This document shows positions 7,144 to 14,706 of a stretch of 37,861 nt of DNA, piece after piece. The notes under the pieces are model-generated. The model was not told the origin of the DNA. It ran no database searches and worked only from the letters and a program-made list of their open reading frames with translations. Position 1 is the stretch's first letter. Every line of letters begins with the position of its first letter. The stretch comes from Streptomyces olivaceoviridis (GTDB lineage: Bacteria; Actinomycetota; Actinomycetes; Streptomycetales; Streptomycetaceae). Location of the stretch: positions 1-37,861 of the forward strand of contig NZ_BMUI01000048.1 of the NCBI RefSeq assembly GCF_014650115.1, in the 5' to 3' direction. A program made the translations under genes and the position numbers.

Positions 7144-7935
7144 ATGACTGATCCGACTCGCTTCGCAGGACACGGAGTTCTCGTCACGGGCGGCGCCCGC
7201 GGCATCGGTGCGGCCGTCGCCCGGCGGCTCGCCGAGGAGGGCGGCCGGGTACTGGTCACCGACCGGGACCTGCCCGAGGCCGAAGAGACCGCCTCCGCCC
7301 TGCGCCGACAGGGCCTCGCCGCCGAGGCGTTCGCCTGTGACGTGGCCGACCGCGCCGCCGTCGAGGCGGCCGTCGCCCACGCCGTCGCCGCGTTCAGCTC
7401 GCTCGACGTGCTGGTCAACAGCGCCGCCCACTGCACTTCGGACGTAACCCTCTTCGAGGACGACCCCGACGAGGCCTGGGTGCGCGACCTCGACATCACC
7501 CTCACCGGCGCCTACCGCTGCTGCCGCGCCGCCCTGCCGCACCTCGCCGCCTCCGGTCGCGGGGCGATCGTCAGCGTCGGCTCCGTCAACGGCGTGCAGG
7601 ACTTCGGCAACCACGGCTACAGCGCCGCCAAGGCCGGCCTCGGCTCGCTCACCCGCACCCTCGCCGGGCACGCGGCGCCCCGGGGCGTGCGGGTCAACCT
7701 GGTGGTGCCGGGCACGGTCCGCAGTTCGGCGTGGGAAGGTCGCGACGACGAACTCGACGCCGTCCGCCCCCTGTACCCGCTCGGCCGGGTCGGCGAGCCG
7801 GAGGACATCGCCGCCGCCGTGGCCTTCCTCGCCTCGCGCGACGCCGCCTGGATCACCGGGACCTCCCTCGTCGTCGACGGCGGCCTCACCGCTGTCAACA
7901 CCGGCTTCCGCGCGGCCGTCCGGCACACCTCCTGA
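7144..7935 (+). CDS. short-chain dehydrogenase/reductase, classical type
   Basis: A 263-residue classical SDR. The glycine motif is VTGGARGIGAAVARRL near residues 14-29, with an acidic VTDRD after the second strand that suggests NAD(H). The structural strand is DVLVNSAAH, with Ser in place of Ala in the NAG motif. The catalytic triad is Ser in IVSVGSVNG and Tyr/Lys in YSAAKAG, and the C-terminal ITGTSLVVDGGL is typical. The ATG at 7144 has no ribosome binding site. A -10-like TACCGT ends 6 nt before it, which suggests a leaderless transcript. The substrate is unknown; family members act on sugars, steroids and acyl chains. It is unrelated in detail to the preceding SDR. Confidence 0.88.
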   Translation: MTDPTRFAGHGVLVTGGARGIGAAVARRLAEEGGRVLVTDRDLPEAEETASALRRQGLAAEAFACDVADRAAVEAAVAHAVAAFSSLDVLVNSAAHCTSDVTLFEDDPDEAWVRDLDITLTGAYRCCRAALPHLAASGRGAIVSVGSVNGVQDFGNHGYSAAKAGLGSLTRTLAGHAAPRGVRVNLVVPGTVRSSAWEGRDDELDAVRPLYPLGRVGEPEDIAAAVAFLASRDAAWITGTSLVVDGGLTAVNTGFRAAVRHTS

Positions 7936-8035
7936 CCCCCGGTCCGAGGCCGCCGCCGGCACGGCGGGCACCCGCACCGCCCGAGGTGCCGTACGGCCGG
8001 AAGTTCACCGTTTCGTCACAGCCTGACCGGAACCA

Positions 8036-8063
8036 CAACCATCTCCGGCCCGGCCGGGTCTAG
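8036..8063 (+). promoter_or_regulatory. possible ECF-type promoter of the L,D-transpeptidase gene
   Basis: CAACC at 8036-8040 and GTCTAG at 8058-8063 are 17 nt apart and resemble the -35/-10 pattern of cell-envelope-stress (SigE-type) promoters of Streptomyces, which would suit a cell-wall enzyme. A better -35 match, GGAAC at 8029, is spaced too far (24 nt). The rest of the 215-nt gap shows no clear element. Confidence 0.35.
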
Positions 8064-8150
8064 TAGTCCGACATCGCGGGAATCGCGCTGGAGAGCACCG
8101 GGGAGGCCCGGGCGAACGAATCGGGCACAAGGGGAAGGGGAGAGGCCGCC

Positions 8151-8846
8151 ATGGGGGTCATACGCAGACGAGGTGTGGTCGCGCTGGGCGTCACGGGACT
8201 GGTGGCGCCGCTCGCGCTCGCGTTCACCGCGGCGCCGGCCCAGGCCGCGAGCTGCACCACGCGGACCGGGCCGTACCAGAAGCAGGTGGAGAAGTTCCTG
8301 GGCCGGCCGGTCGACGGCAAGCAGTCCGCCACCGACTGCAAGGCCGTCCAGGCCTTCCAGCGCAAGCACGGCATCACGCCCGACATCGGCTACGCCGGTC
8401 CCGTCACCTGGGGCGTGATGGACCTGATGAACAAGCAGAAAGCCGTCGGGAACAAGCCGAACAAGGACGGCAAGTGCCCGGTGAACAAGGGCCGCATCGC
8501 CTGCGTGAACCTCACGCTCCAGCTCAGCTGGATCCAGGACGGCAACCGGCTCGTCTACGGGCCGGTGCCGGTGCGCACCGGACGTGACGGCTACGAGACC
8601 CGCACCGGCCTGAAGAAGATCTACTGGCGGGACATCGACCACGTCTCCACCCTCTACAACGTGCCGATGCCCTACAGCCAGTTCTTCGACGGCGGCCAGG
8701 CCTTCCACTCGGTGGGTCTGAGCATGTGGAACCCGCCCGGTTCGCACGGCTGCGTCAACATGACCACCACGACCGCCAAGAAGTACTGGTCGCTGCTGAG
8801 GAACGGCGACGACGTCTTCGTCTACGGCCGCAAGCCCGGCACCTGA
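8151..8846 (+). CDS. secreted L,D-transpeptidase with peptidoglycan-binding domain
   Basis: A 231-residue exported protein. Residues 1-33 form a signal peptide (IRRRGVVALG, hydrophobic core, APAQAA). Residues about 40-95 are a peptidoglycan-binding domain (QKQVEKFLGRPVDGKQS, AVQAFQRKHGITPD, GPVTWGVMD). Residues about 115-228 are a YkuD domain with the catalytic signature HSVGLSMWNPPGSHGCVNM, where the Cys is the nucleophile and the two His and the Ser complete the motif. It forms 3-3 cross-links in peptidoglycan outside the membrane. RBS is AGGGGAGAGG upstream of the ATG. It is transcribed alone and converges with the next gene, whose stop is 15 nt away. Confidence 0.92.
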   Translation: MGVIRRRGVVALGVTGLVAPLALAFTAAPAQAASCTTRTGPYQKQVEKFLGRPVDGKQSATDCKAVQAFQRKHGITPDIGYAGPVTWGVMDLMNKQKAVGNKPNKDGKCPVNKGRIACVNLTLQLSWIQDGNRLVYGPVPVRTGRDGYETRTGLKKIYWRDIDHVSTLYNVPMPYSQFFDGGQAFHSVGLSMWNPPGSHGCVNMTTTTAKKYWSLLRNGDDVFVYGRKPGT

Positions 8847-8861
8847 GCCCGCCGGGACACA

Positions 8862-10064
8862 TCACGCCTCCGGCGCGTCCCCGAAGTCGGGGATCTCCAG
8901 CCGGACACCGCCCTGCCGTGCCGATTCGTGCGCGATGACGCCCGGCAGGGTGTAGCGGGCGGCCACCCACGCGTTCACCGGCGGCAGCGTCCGCGTGGTG
9001 ACGGCGGTGACGAAGTCGTCCACCAGGAAGTGGTGGCTGCCCTCGTGCCCGTTGTGCAGGTGGTCGAACTCCCGGGGCAGCCGGGACCGGTCGTGCACCG
9101 GCGCCGAGCCGGAGGTGAAGGCCGCGCGCAGCTCCGGCGCGATGTGCGCCAGCGACGGGTCGTCGGGGGCCAGGGTCGGCTTCGGCTCCAGCAGCTCGCT
9201 GATGTCCTCGACCCCCTTCTTGTCCTGCCACAGCGCCACCGTCGCCAGCTGTTCCATGCTGGCCTCCGTCCCGAAGAACCGGAACCGGGACTCGCGGATG
9301 TGCGAGGGGTAGCCGACCCGCCGGAACTCGTTCGTACGGAACGATCCGCCGCCCGCCACCTCGAACAAGGCGGTCGCGTTGGACACGTCGTTGTCGAACT
9401 GGCTGACCGAACGGTCGAAGACGCCGTCGCCGCGCTCGTCGCGCACCCCGATCGCGGACACGCTCACCGCGTGCGTCTGCCAGGCCCCCAGCACCCCGCC
9501 CACCGCGTGCGTCGGGTACAGCAGCGGGGGATAGCTGGCGGTCGCCTTCCAGTTCTCTCCGCCGCTGTACTGGTAGGCCTCGTAGAAGCCGAGGTCCATG
9601 TCGTGGACGTAGTCGCCCTCGGCGTAGAACAGCCGGCCGAAGGCGCCCGCCGCGATCTGGTTGCGGGCGTGCACGGTCGCCGGGTGGTAGTGGCTGGTCT
9701 CGCCCATCATGTACGTCAGCCCGGTGGCCCGGACCGCGTCGATGATCGCGGCCATCTCCTCCACGGTGATCGCCATGGGGACGGCCGAGTAGACGTGCTT
9801 GCCCGCGGCCAGTCCCTGGAGGACGAGCGGTCCGTGGGTCCAGCGCTGGGTGAAGATCGCGACCGCGTCGACCGCCGGCGACTCCAGCATCGCCTCGTAC
9901 GACGGGAACGTGCCCGCGAGCCCCTGCGCGGCGACGAGCCGCTCGGCCCGCTCGGGCAGCAGATCGGTGACATAGACGTCACGGACGCCGGGGTGGGCCT
10001 GGAACAGGGTGGCGAACTGCCCGGAGAACTGTCCGGCGCCGACGATGCCGAGGGAGAGATTCAT
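8862..10064 (-). CDS. Gfo/Idh/MocA family oxidoreductase with altered EKP motif
   Basis: A 400-residue cytosolic protein with an N-terminal NAD(P)-binding Rossmann domain (GIVGAGQFSGQFA) and a C-terminal alpha/beta domain typical of glucose-fructose oxidoreductase / inositol dehydrogenase relatives. Where family enzymes have the conserved EKP motif with its key Lys, this protein reads SAVPMAITVEEM, so the Lys is replaced by Val. Other conserved features remain: FTQRWTHGPLVLQGLAAGKHVY, and a His-rich segment (HNGHEGSHHFLVDDFV). The start ATG at 10064 has only a weak ribosome binding site. It is divergent from a ROK regulator 128 nt away, which is therefore the likely controller. A sugar or polyol derivative is the probable ligand; catalysis should not be assumed. 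Confidence 0.85.
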   Translation of the reverse strand: MNLSLGIVGAGQFSGQFATLFQAHPGVRDVYVTDLLPERAERLVAAQGLAGTFPSYEAMLESPAVDAVAIFTQRWTHGPLVLQGLAAGKHVYSAVPMAITVEEMAAIIDAVRATGLTYMMGETSHYHPATVHARNQIAAGAFGRLFYAEGDYVHDMDLGFYEAYQYSGGENWKATASYPPLLYPTHAVGGVLGAWQTHAVSVSAIGVRDERGDGVFDRSVSQFDNDVSNATALFEVAGGGSFRTNEFRRVGYPSHIRESRFRFFGTEASMEQLATVALWQDKKGVEDISELLEPKPTLAPDDPSLAHIAPELRAAFTSGSAPVHDRSRLPREFDHLHNGHEGSHHFLVDDFVTAVTTRTLPPVNAWVAARYTLPGVIAHESARQGGVRLEIPDFGDAPEA

Positions 10065-10140
10065 GGGCTTACTTTCGTCACGGAATTATTCAGGCGTCAA
10101 GAGCTCGGGTGGGGTCTGCTGGAAGCCCGGAGCACCCGCG

Positions 10141-10180
10141 TATGCTGGCGTCGTTACTTCTGTACCGAAAGAAAACAGAG
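10141..10180 (+). promoter_or_regulatory. promoter and candidate operator between the Gfo/Idh/MocA and ROK genes
   Basis: TATGCT at 10141-10146 is a plausible -10 for the ROK gene. Just downstream TCTGT (10159-10163) and ACAGA (10175-10179) form an inverted repeat with an 11-nt spacer, overlapping the untranslated leader. It is a possible binding site for the ROK protein itself. Confidence 0.4.
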
Positions 10181-10192
10181 AGGTGCGCTTCC

Positions 10193-11341
10193 ATGACCAG
10201 CTGGCTGCCGCTGAGCCCTGCGGAGCGCTCCGTGGCCATCGAGGTGCTCGTGCACGGCCCGCTGTCCCGCACCGAGCTGGCCCGGAGGCTGCGCCTCTCC
10301 CAGGGCAGCCTCACCCGGCTGACCAAACCGCTCATCGAGTCCGGGCTGCTGGTGGAGGCCGCCGAGACGGGCGGGGCGGGCGAGAGCCGTCAGGGTCGGC
10401 CGTCGCAGCCCCTCGACATCGTCGCCGAGTCCCGCTCCTTCCTCGGATTCAAGATCACAGCCGACAGGGTCTACGGCGTCGTCACCACCCTGCGCAGTGA
10501 CGTCACCGGCCGGCTGGACCGGCCGCTGACCACGCACGACCCGGACGCCGTCGCCGCGCTGCTGGCGGAGATGACCGCCGAACTGGCCGGACGGCACCCC
10601 GCCCCGGCCGGCATCGGCATCGGTGTGGGCGGACGGGTGCGGGACCGTACGGTGGTGGGCGAGTCGGCCTTCCTGGGCTGGCGGGACGTGCCGCTCGGCA
10701 CGCTCGTCCGGGAGCGCACCGGGCTGCCGGTCGTCGTGGAGAACGACGTCGCCGCCCTGGTGGAAGCCGAGACCTGGTTCGGTGCGGGCCGGGGACTCGA
10801 CCGCTTCGCCGTGCTGACCATCGGCGCGGGCATCGGCTACGGGCTGGTGCTCGGCGGCAGCCGGGTGCCGTACGACGAGGAGGACCGCGGCTTCGGCCGG
10901 CACTGGATCATCGACCCCTACGGCCCGCTCACCCCCGAGGGCGCCCGCGGCAGCGCCACGTCGCTGCTCAGCATCCCCAGCATCCGCTACCAGGTGCGCG
11001 CCGCCACCGGCCGGGACGTCGGCTACGAGGAGATCCTCGCCGGTGCCGCCGCCGGTGAGCCCATGGCCTCCCGGGTCGTAGAGGAGGCCGCCCGGGCCCT
11101 CGGCACCCTCGTCGCGCAGATCGCCAACCTCGCGATGCCGCAGAAGATCCTGCTCGCGGGAGAGGGTGTCGGCCTGATGGATGTGGCGGGGAACACGGTC
11201 CGCGACACCATCCGCTCCCACCGGCACCCGCTGGCCGCCCCGGTGGACCTGGAGACGAAGGTGTCCGACTTCCACGACTGGGCGCGCGGCGCGGCCGTGC
11301 TGGCCATCCAGGTGCTGGTGCTGGGCCGGACCGGGGAGTGA
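10193..11341 (+). CDS. ROK family transcriptional regulator lacking the zinc-binding cysteines
   Basis: A 382-residue protein with an N-terminal winged helix-turn-helix (residues about 10-60: VLVHGPLSRTELARRLRLSQGSLTRLTKPLIESGLL) followed by a sugar-kinase-fold ROK domain (IGIGVGG, VVVENDVAALVEAETWFGAG, TIGAGIGYGLVLGG). Normal ROK proteins carry HxxxDPxGxxCxCGxxGCxE with four zinc ligands. Here that stretch reads HWIIDPYGPLTPEGARGSA: the His stays but all three Cys are absent. It is therefore more likely a sugar-sensing repressor than a kinase, though the ENDV catalytic Asp is kept. Start ATG at 10193 follows AGAGG at a good distance. It is divergent from the Gfo/Idh/MocA gene, the probable target. 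Confidence 0.86.
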   Translation: MTSWLPLSPAERSVAIEVLVHGPLSRTELARRLRLSQGSLTRLTKPLIESGLLVEAAETGGAGESRQGRPSQPLDIVAESRSFLGFKITADRVYGVVTTLRSDVTGRLDRPLTTHDPDAVAALLAEMTAELAGRHPAPAGIGIGVGGRVRDRTVVGESAFLGWRDVPLGTLVRERTGLPVVVENDVAALVEAETWFGAGRGLDRFAVLTIGAGIGYGLVLGGSRVPYDEEDRGFGRHWIIDPYGPLTPEGARGSATSLLSIPSIRYQVRAATGRDVGYEEILAGAAAGEPMASRVVEEAARALGTLVAQIANLAMPQKILLAGEGVGLMDVAGNTVRDTIRSHRHPLAAPVDLETKVSDFHDWARGAAVLAIQVLVLGRTGE

Positions 11342-11397
11342 GCCGGGGCGGGGCGAGGGGTGGCACGGGCAGTGAACTCCCGCTTCCGGTTGACACA

Positions 11398-11479
11398 TTG
11401 ACGTGATGAGTAACACGGTCTGAAATGTCCGTATCGCGGGTACTTACTCACAGCGCCTTCACCTCGATCGGCATATGCT
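11398..11479 (+). promoter_or_regulatory. promoter region of the 57-residue protein gene
   Basis: TTGACG (11398-11403), 17 nt, TGAAAT (11421-11426) fits a vegetative sigma promoter, with an overlapping TTGACA at 11390. A second -10-like TATGCT at 11474-11479 lies 7 nt before the ATG and would give a leaderless message. Confidence 0.5.
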
Positions 11480-11486
11480 TCACAGC

Positions 11487-11660
11487 ATGTCCACCACTGT
11501 TGAAGCCGTCTCCGAGCGATCGGCCGCGGAGGTCAACGAGGAGATCCGTGCCCTGTGGCGCCGGTCGGGCGGGACACTGACCACCGAGCAGCGTGCGGAG
11601 TACCAGCGCCTCGTGATGGAGTGGGCCGCCGCGGCCCCGCAGCCGCACCGGGCGGCCTGA
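11487..11660 (+). CDS. conserved small hypothetical protein
   Basis: A 57-residue acidic/basic helical protein with no signal peptide or membrane segment. It has two predicted helices, VNEEIRALWRRSGG and TEQRAEYQRLVMEWAAA, joined by a short turn, giving a helical-hairpin look. I know of similar short proteins across Streptomyces but no function. An in-frame ATG four codons earlier (11475) is possible. The downstream ATG is preferred because it lies 7 nt after a TATGCT -10-like hexamer and neither ATG has a ribosome binding site. A strong intrinsic terminator follows, so it is a monocistronic gene with its own promoter. Confidence 0.68.
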   Translation: MSTTVEAVSERSAAEVNEEIRALWRRSGGTLTTEQRAEYQRLVMEWAAAAPQPHRAA

Positions 11661-11692
11661 CCGACCCCGCGCACACCGCGCCGAACCGTCCG

Positions 11693-11720
11693 GGGCACCC
11701 GTGAACGCACGGGTGCCCTT
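11693..11720 (+). terminator. intrinsic terminator of the small hypothetical gene
   Basis: GGGCACCCGT (11693-11702) pairs perfectly with ACGGGTGCCC (11709-11718) around a 6-nt loop, followed by TTCTTGT. It lies between convergent genes and may serve both strands. Confidence 0.88.
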
Positions 11721-11771
11721 CTTGTCGTACCCCGACCCGGTGCCCTCGACGTTCCCCCCGCGGCCCTTCCG

Positions 11772-13148
11772 TCAGCCCCACGTCGCCGAGTAGTACCGCT
11801 GGTACGCCTTGCGGTCCTGCTCGGCCCGGATGTACCGGGTCGCGACCAGCGCGATCAGACTGCCCGCGATGACCAGCAGCCCCGGCCCCACGTTCCGGGC
11901 GTCGGTCAGCCGCGCCAGCGAAGTGCCGCCCTGGGGCGCGCCCGTGACCGGCGCCGAGGAGCCCGGCGAGGCCGCGCTCGGCGCCATCGCGCCCTGGACC
12001 GCGGAGGCCGACGGCGCGGGGGAGGGGGTGCCGCCCGGGGCGCCGACCGCGTTCCGCGCCGACACGATCAGCCGGACCCCGAGCGCCGTCAGCGCCTTGG
12101 TCACCGGCTGGAAGAACGTCGTCCCGCCCGCCGTGCAGTCGCCGTTCCCGCCCGAGGTGACGCCGAGCGCGATGCCCTCGGAGAACAACGGGCCGCCACT
12201 GTCCCCCGGTTCGGCGCACACGGTGGTCTCGATGAGCCCGGTGACCGTGCCCTCCGGGTAGTTGACGGTCGCGTTCAGCGCCGTGACCTGGCCGTCGCGC
12301 AGACCGCTGGTGCTGCCGCTGCGGAACACCCGCTGCCCCACCGCGGGATCGGCGACCCCCGTGATCCGCACCCCCTTGCCGCCGCCGATCGCGACGACGT
12401 CGGCACCCGCACCGGCCTTGCCGCCGGCGTACCGCACGAGCGAGAAGTCACTGCCAGGGAAGGAACTGTTCACGGTCCTGCCGAGCTGCTGACCGCCCTG
12501 GTTGTCGGCGAACCAGGTGGACCCGGCGGGCCCGCAGTGGCCGGCGGTGAGGATGAAGTCGGACTGCCCGTCGGTGACATTGAACCCGGCCGAGCAGCGA
12601 CCGCCCGTCGACAGGATCGGCTGGGCGCCGTTCAGTCGCGTGGTGAACGTGCCCTTCGTACGCTCCATGCGCACGAAGCCGCCGATCCCCGTGGCGACCC
12701 GGGTCAGCCGCGACCAGTCCCCGGCGGACACCGTGCGGTCCGCCCGCACCACGACCCGGTTGGTCCGGTAGTCGACCGCCCACGCCGTGCCCGGCACCCG
12801 TGGAGCCGAACGCAGCGTCGCCGTCGCCGACTTCAGCTCGTTCATGCTGTGCGGCACGACCTTCGCCTCCGCCCCGGCCCGTCGCACCTCCCGCGCCGCC
12901 GCCTGGTCGGTCACGGCCACGACCGTACGCCCGTCGGCGCCGATCCAGTCGCCCGCCGTACGGGCCGTGCCGAGCCGCGCCACCAGTGCGGCGCCGGTGT
13001 CGCCCGTGGCGGCGAGCGGTCTGGCGGAGGGGGGTGGTGTCTCGTTCGCCATGGCCGCCTGGGTGACCATCGCGCCCCCCAGGAGGAGTCCGCCGACCGC
13101 CGCCAGCCGTGTCACTCGCCGGACGACCCGTCGTCGTGCGTGCCGCAT
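11772..13148 (-). CDS. exported S1 family (chymotrypsin-fold) serine protease with C-terminal membrane anchor
   Basis: A 458-residue preproprotein. It has an Arg-rich signal peptide (residues 1 to about 34, ending near QAAMA) and a streptogrisin-like propeptide with WAVDYRTNRVVV. The protease domain carries catalytic His 204 in TAGHCG, Asp 234 in DFSLVRY and Ser 317 in GDSGGPLF. Then come a Pro/Ser/Ala-rich linker (about 365-410), a transmembrane helix near 421-437 (VGPGLLVIAGSLIALVA) and a short basic cytoplasmic tail. The anchor means it would stay on the cell surface rather than be released like most streptogrisins. The start is ATG 13148 with GGGAG upstream; an upstream in-frame start at 13196 would spoil the signal peptide. 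Substrate unknown. Confidence 0.9.
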   Translation of the reverse strand: MRHARRRVVRRVTRLAAVGGLLLGGAMVTQAAMANETPPPSARPLAATGDTGAALVARLGTARTAGDWIGADGRTVVAVTDQAAAREVRRAGAEAKVVPHSMNELKSATATLRSAPRVPGTAWAVDYRTNRVVVRADRTVSAGDWSRLTRVATGIGGFVRMERTKGTFTTRLNGAQPILSTGGRCSAGFNVTDGQSDFILTAGHCGPAGSTWFADNQGGQQLGRTVNSSFPGSDFSLVRYAGGKAGAGADVVAIGGGKGVRITGVADPAVGQRVFRSGSTSGLRDGQVTALNATVNYPEGTVTGLIETTVCAEPGDSGGPLFSEGIALGVTSGGNGDCTAGGTTFFQPVTKALTALGVRLIVSARNAVGAPGGTPSPAPSASAVQGAMAPSAASPGSSAPVTGAPQGGTSLARLTDARNVGPGLLVIAGSLIALVATRYIRAEQDRKAYQRYYSATWG

Positions 13149-13254
13149 GCATGGCTCCCGAAGCCGAACCCGAACGCGCGCTGCCCGTACCGGCACCGCG
13201 AGGCCCCCGGATCGTCGAGGGCCCGCTCCTCCATACGGGGGCCGGGGCCACGGC

Positions 13255-13274
13255 GTTCACCGGCGCCGGTGAAC
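13255..13274. terminator. 20-bp perfect palindrome between methyltransferase and protease genes
   Basis: GTTCACCGGCGCCGGTGAAC is a perfect palindrome, able to form an 8-bp stem with a GCGC loop. It begins 13 nt after the methyltransferase stop (reverse strand), so a terminator is likely. It also lies about 110 bp before the protease start and could be an operator. Confidence 0.55.
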
Positions 13275-13286
13275 TCCCGCGCGCGG

Positions 13287-14117
13287 TCAGTTCTTGCGGG
13301 CCACCCCGCCGAACATGGCGACCTCCTCCGGCTCGGCCCCGTCGCCGCCCTCCGGGCGCCACCGCGAGCAGGACACCACACCCGGCTCCAGCAGTTCCAG
13401 GCCGTCGAAGAACCGGGTCACGTCCTCGGGTGTGCGCTGCTTCAGCTTCGGAGTGCCGTGCTCGTTCCAGAACTTCACCGCCTCGTCCACGTCGGGCATC
13501 GACGGGCTGGTGATGGTGTGCGACAGCACCAGGTGGCTGCCCGCCGGCAGCCGGTCCGTCAACTGCCGCACCAGGCCGTACGGGTCCTCGTCGTCGCCGA
13601 TGAAGATGACCACGCCGAGCAGCATCAGCGCCACCGGCTGACTGAAGTCCAGCGTCTTCGCCGCGTGTTCGAGGATCGCGTCGACGTTGCGCAGATCCTC
13701 GTCCAGATAGTCGGTACGGCCCTGCGGTGTGCTGGTCAGCAGGGCACGCGCGTGCGCGAGGACGAGCGGGTCGTTGTCGACGTACACGATCCGGGACTCC
13801 GGGGCGATCCGCTGCGCCACCTCGTGGGTGTTGTCGGCGGTGGGCAGCCCGGTGCCGATGTCCAGGAACTGCCGGATGCCCGCCTCACCGACCAGATGGC
13901 GCACCGCGCGGCCCAGGAACAGCCGGTCGGCCCGCGCGTACTCCCCGATGCCCGGGTGCAGTTGGCGGATCTGGTCGCCGGCCGTCCGGTCGACCTCGTA
14001 GTTGTCCTTGCCGCCGAGCCAGTAGTTCCAGATCCGGGCGGTGTGCGGCTGGCCGGTGTTGACACGGGCGCGCAGCGACACGGCCACGTCGTTGGTGGCT
14101 GCCGGGTTGTCGGTCAC
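13287..14117 (-). CDS. SAM-dependent methyltransferase, DUF574 / Methyltransf_19 type
   Basis: A 276-residue member of the actinobacterial DUF574 group, of which Streptomyces have many copies. The hallmark N-terminus TARIWNYWLGGKDNYEVDR is present, then motif I FLDIGTGLPTADNTHEVAQ, the acidic IVYVDNDPLVLAHARALL, a YLDEDLRNVDAILEH block and VALMLLGVVIFIGDD. Members are often encoded beside DNA-binding proteins; the substrate is unknown. The start is GTG at 14117, nine bases after AGGAG. A longer reading frame continues upstream but lacks this signal. It is followed by a palindromic hairpin and preceded by a repeat-containing hypothetical gene on the same strand, 62 nt away. Confidence 0.88.
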   Translation of the reverse strand: MTDNPAATNDVAVSLRARVNTGQPHTARIWNYWLGGKDNYEVDRTAGDQIRQLHPGIGEYARADRLFLGRAVRHLVGEAGIRQFLDIGTGLPTADNTHEVAQRIAPESRIVYVDNDPLVLAHARALLTSTPQGRTDYLDEDLRNVDAILEHAAKTLDFSQPVALMLLGVVIFIGDDEDPYGLVRQLTDRLPAGSHLVLSHTITSPSMPDVDEAVKFWNEHGTPKLKQRTPEDVTRFFDGLELLEPGVVSCSRWRPEGGDGAEPEEVAMFGGVARKN

Positions 14118-14179
14118 GTGGGTCAGCTCCTGGGTGCCTGGTGAGATGCCTGACGGAATTGCGCCCTGCAAGACGCAAT

Positions 14180-14632
14180 CTAGACGCCCGAGTTGATCTC
14201 CGCCGCCCGGCCCGGGGTTTCTGCGGCCGGAGCGGACCGGGCCCAGCCGCGCGCGTCGCCCCCCCCCGACTCCGCCGCCCCGTACGGCCGCAGGCACGCG
14301 GTCAGCAGTGGATCGAGCACCGGGAAGAGGGCGGGTGTCGCGCGCATCCGGGTCCGGTAGGCGTCCGTCCGTTGCCGCTGCGCGGCGAGCCGGCGTAGCA
14401 TCCCGGCGGCTTCGGCCCCGGGGGCGGTCCGGACGAGAGCGTCGACGGCCGCGAAGAAGGCGTCCTCGGGCGTGTGGGAGGCTGCGCCGACCGCGGGGAG
14501 GGCTCCGGCCGTGTCGGGTGCGTCGCTGGTGGTGGGGGAGTCTTTGCCGGCCGTGTCGGGTGCTTCGCCGTTCGTGGGGGTGCCTTTGTCGGCCGTGTTG
14601 GATGCCCGAGCCACATGACCGGCATCCCGCAC
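14180..14632 (-). CDS. hypothetical protein with N-terminal 14-residue repeats
   Basis: An unrecognised protein of up to 150 residues. The first third is a low-complexity Thr/Pro/Asp-rich segment built from a 14-residue repeat (TPTNGEAPDTAG, then SPTTSDAPDTAG). Residues about 53-120 look like a helical domain (TPEDAFFAAVDALVRTAPGAEAAGMLRRLAAQ, then ALFPVLDPLLTACLRPYG). Codon third positions are strongly G/C in this frame, supporting coding. The first in-frame start is GTG at 14632, and another GTG lies at 14614; neither has a clear ribosome binding site. A run of nine C (14259-14267) near the 3' end is a possible slippage site. No signal peptide or membrane helix. Confidence 0.55.
   Translation of the reverse strand: MRDAGHVARASNTADKGTPTNGEAPDTAGKDSPTTSDAPDTAGALPAVGAASHTPEDAFFAAVDALVRTAPGAEAAGMLRRLAAQRQRTDAYRTRMRATPALFPVLDPLLTACLRPYGAAESGGGDARGWARSAPAAETPGRAAEINSGV
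14508..14605 (-). repeat. 42-bp in-frame tandem repeat
   Basis: On the given strand, units begin with GCCGTGT at 14508, 14550 and 14592, exactly 42 bp apart, two complete and one partial. They encode the 14-residue repeat in the hypothetical protein's N-terminal region. Confidence 0.85.
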
Positions 14633-14694
14633 GGCACCGCCCGCCCGTGGGGCCGGCCCGAGTCACCGGGCTTCGCCGGCAACGCCCGCCCTCC

Positions 14695-14700
14695 TACACT
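14695..14700 (+). promoter_or_regulatory. -10 hexamer for a probable leaderless transcript
   Basis: TACACT ends 6 nt before the ATG at 14707, and there is no ribosome binding site. Transcription would start at or next to the A of the ATG. The matching -35 is weak (CTTCGC near 14671). Confidence 0.5.
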
Positions 14701-14706
14701 GCGGTC

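Noticed and set aside
7936..8150. A c-di-AMP (ydaO) riboswitch upstream of the L,D-transpeptidase, as seen for some Streptomyces wall enzymes
   Set aside because: The 215-nt gap is short and the conserved aptamer blocks are not visible.
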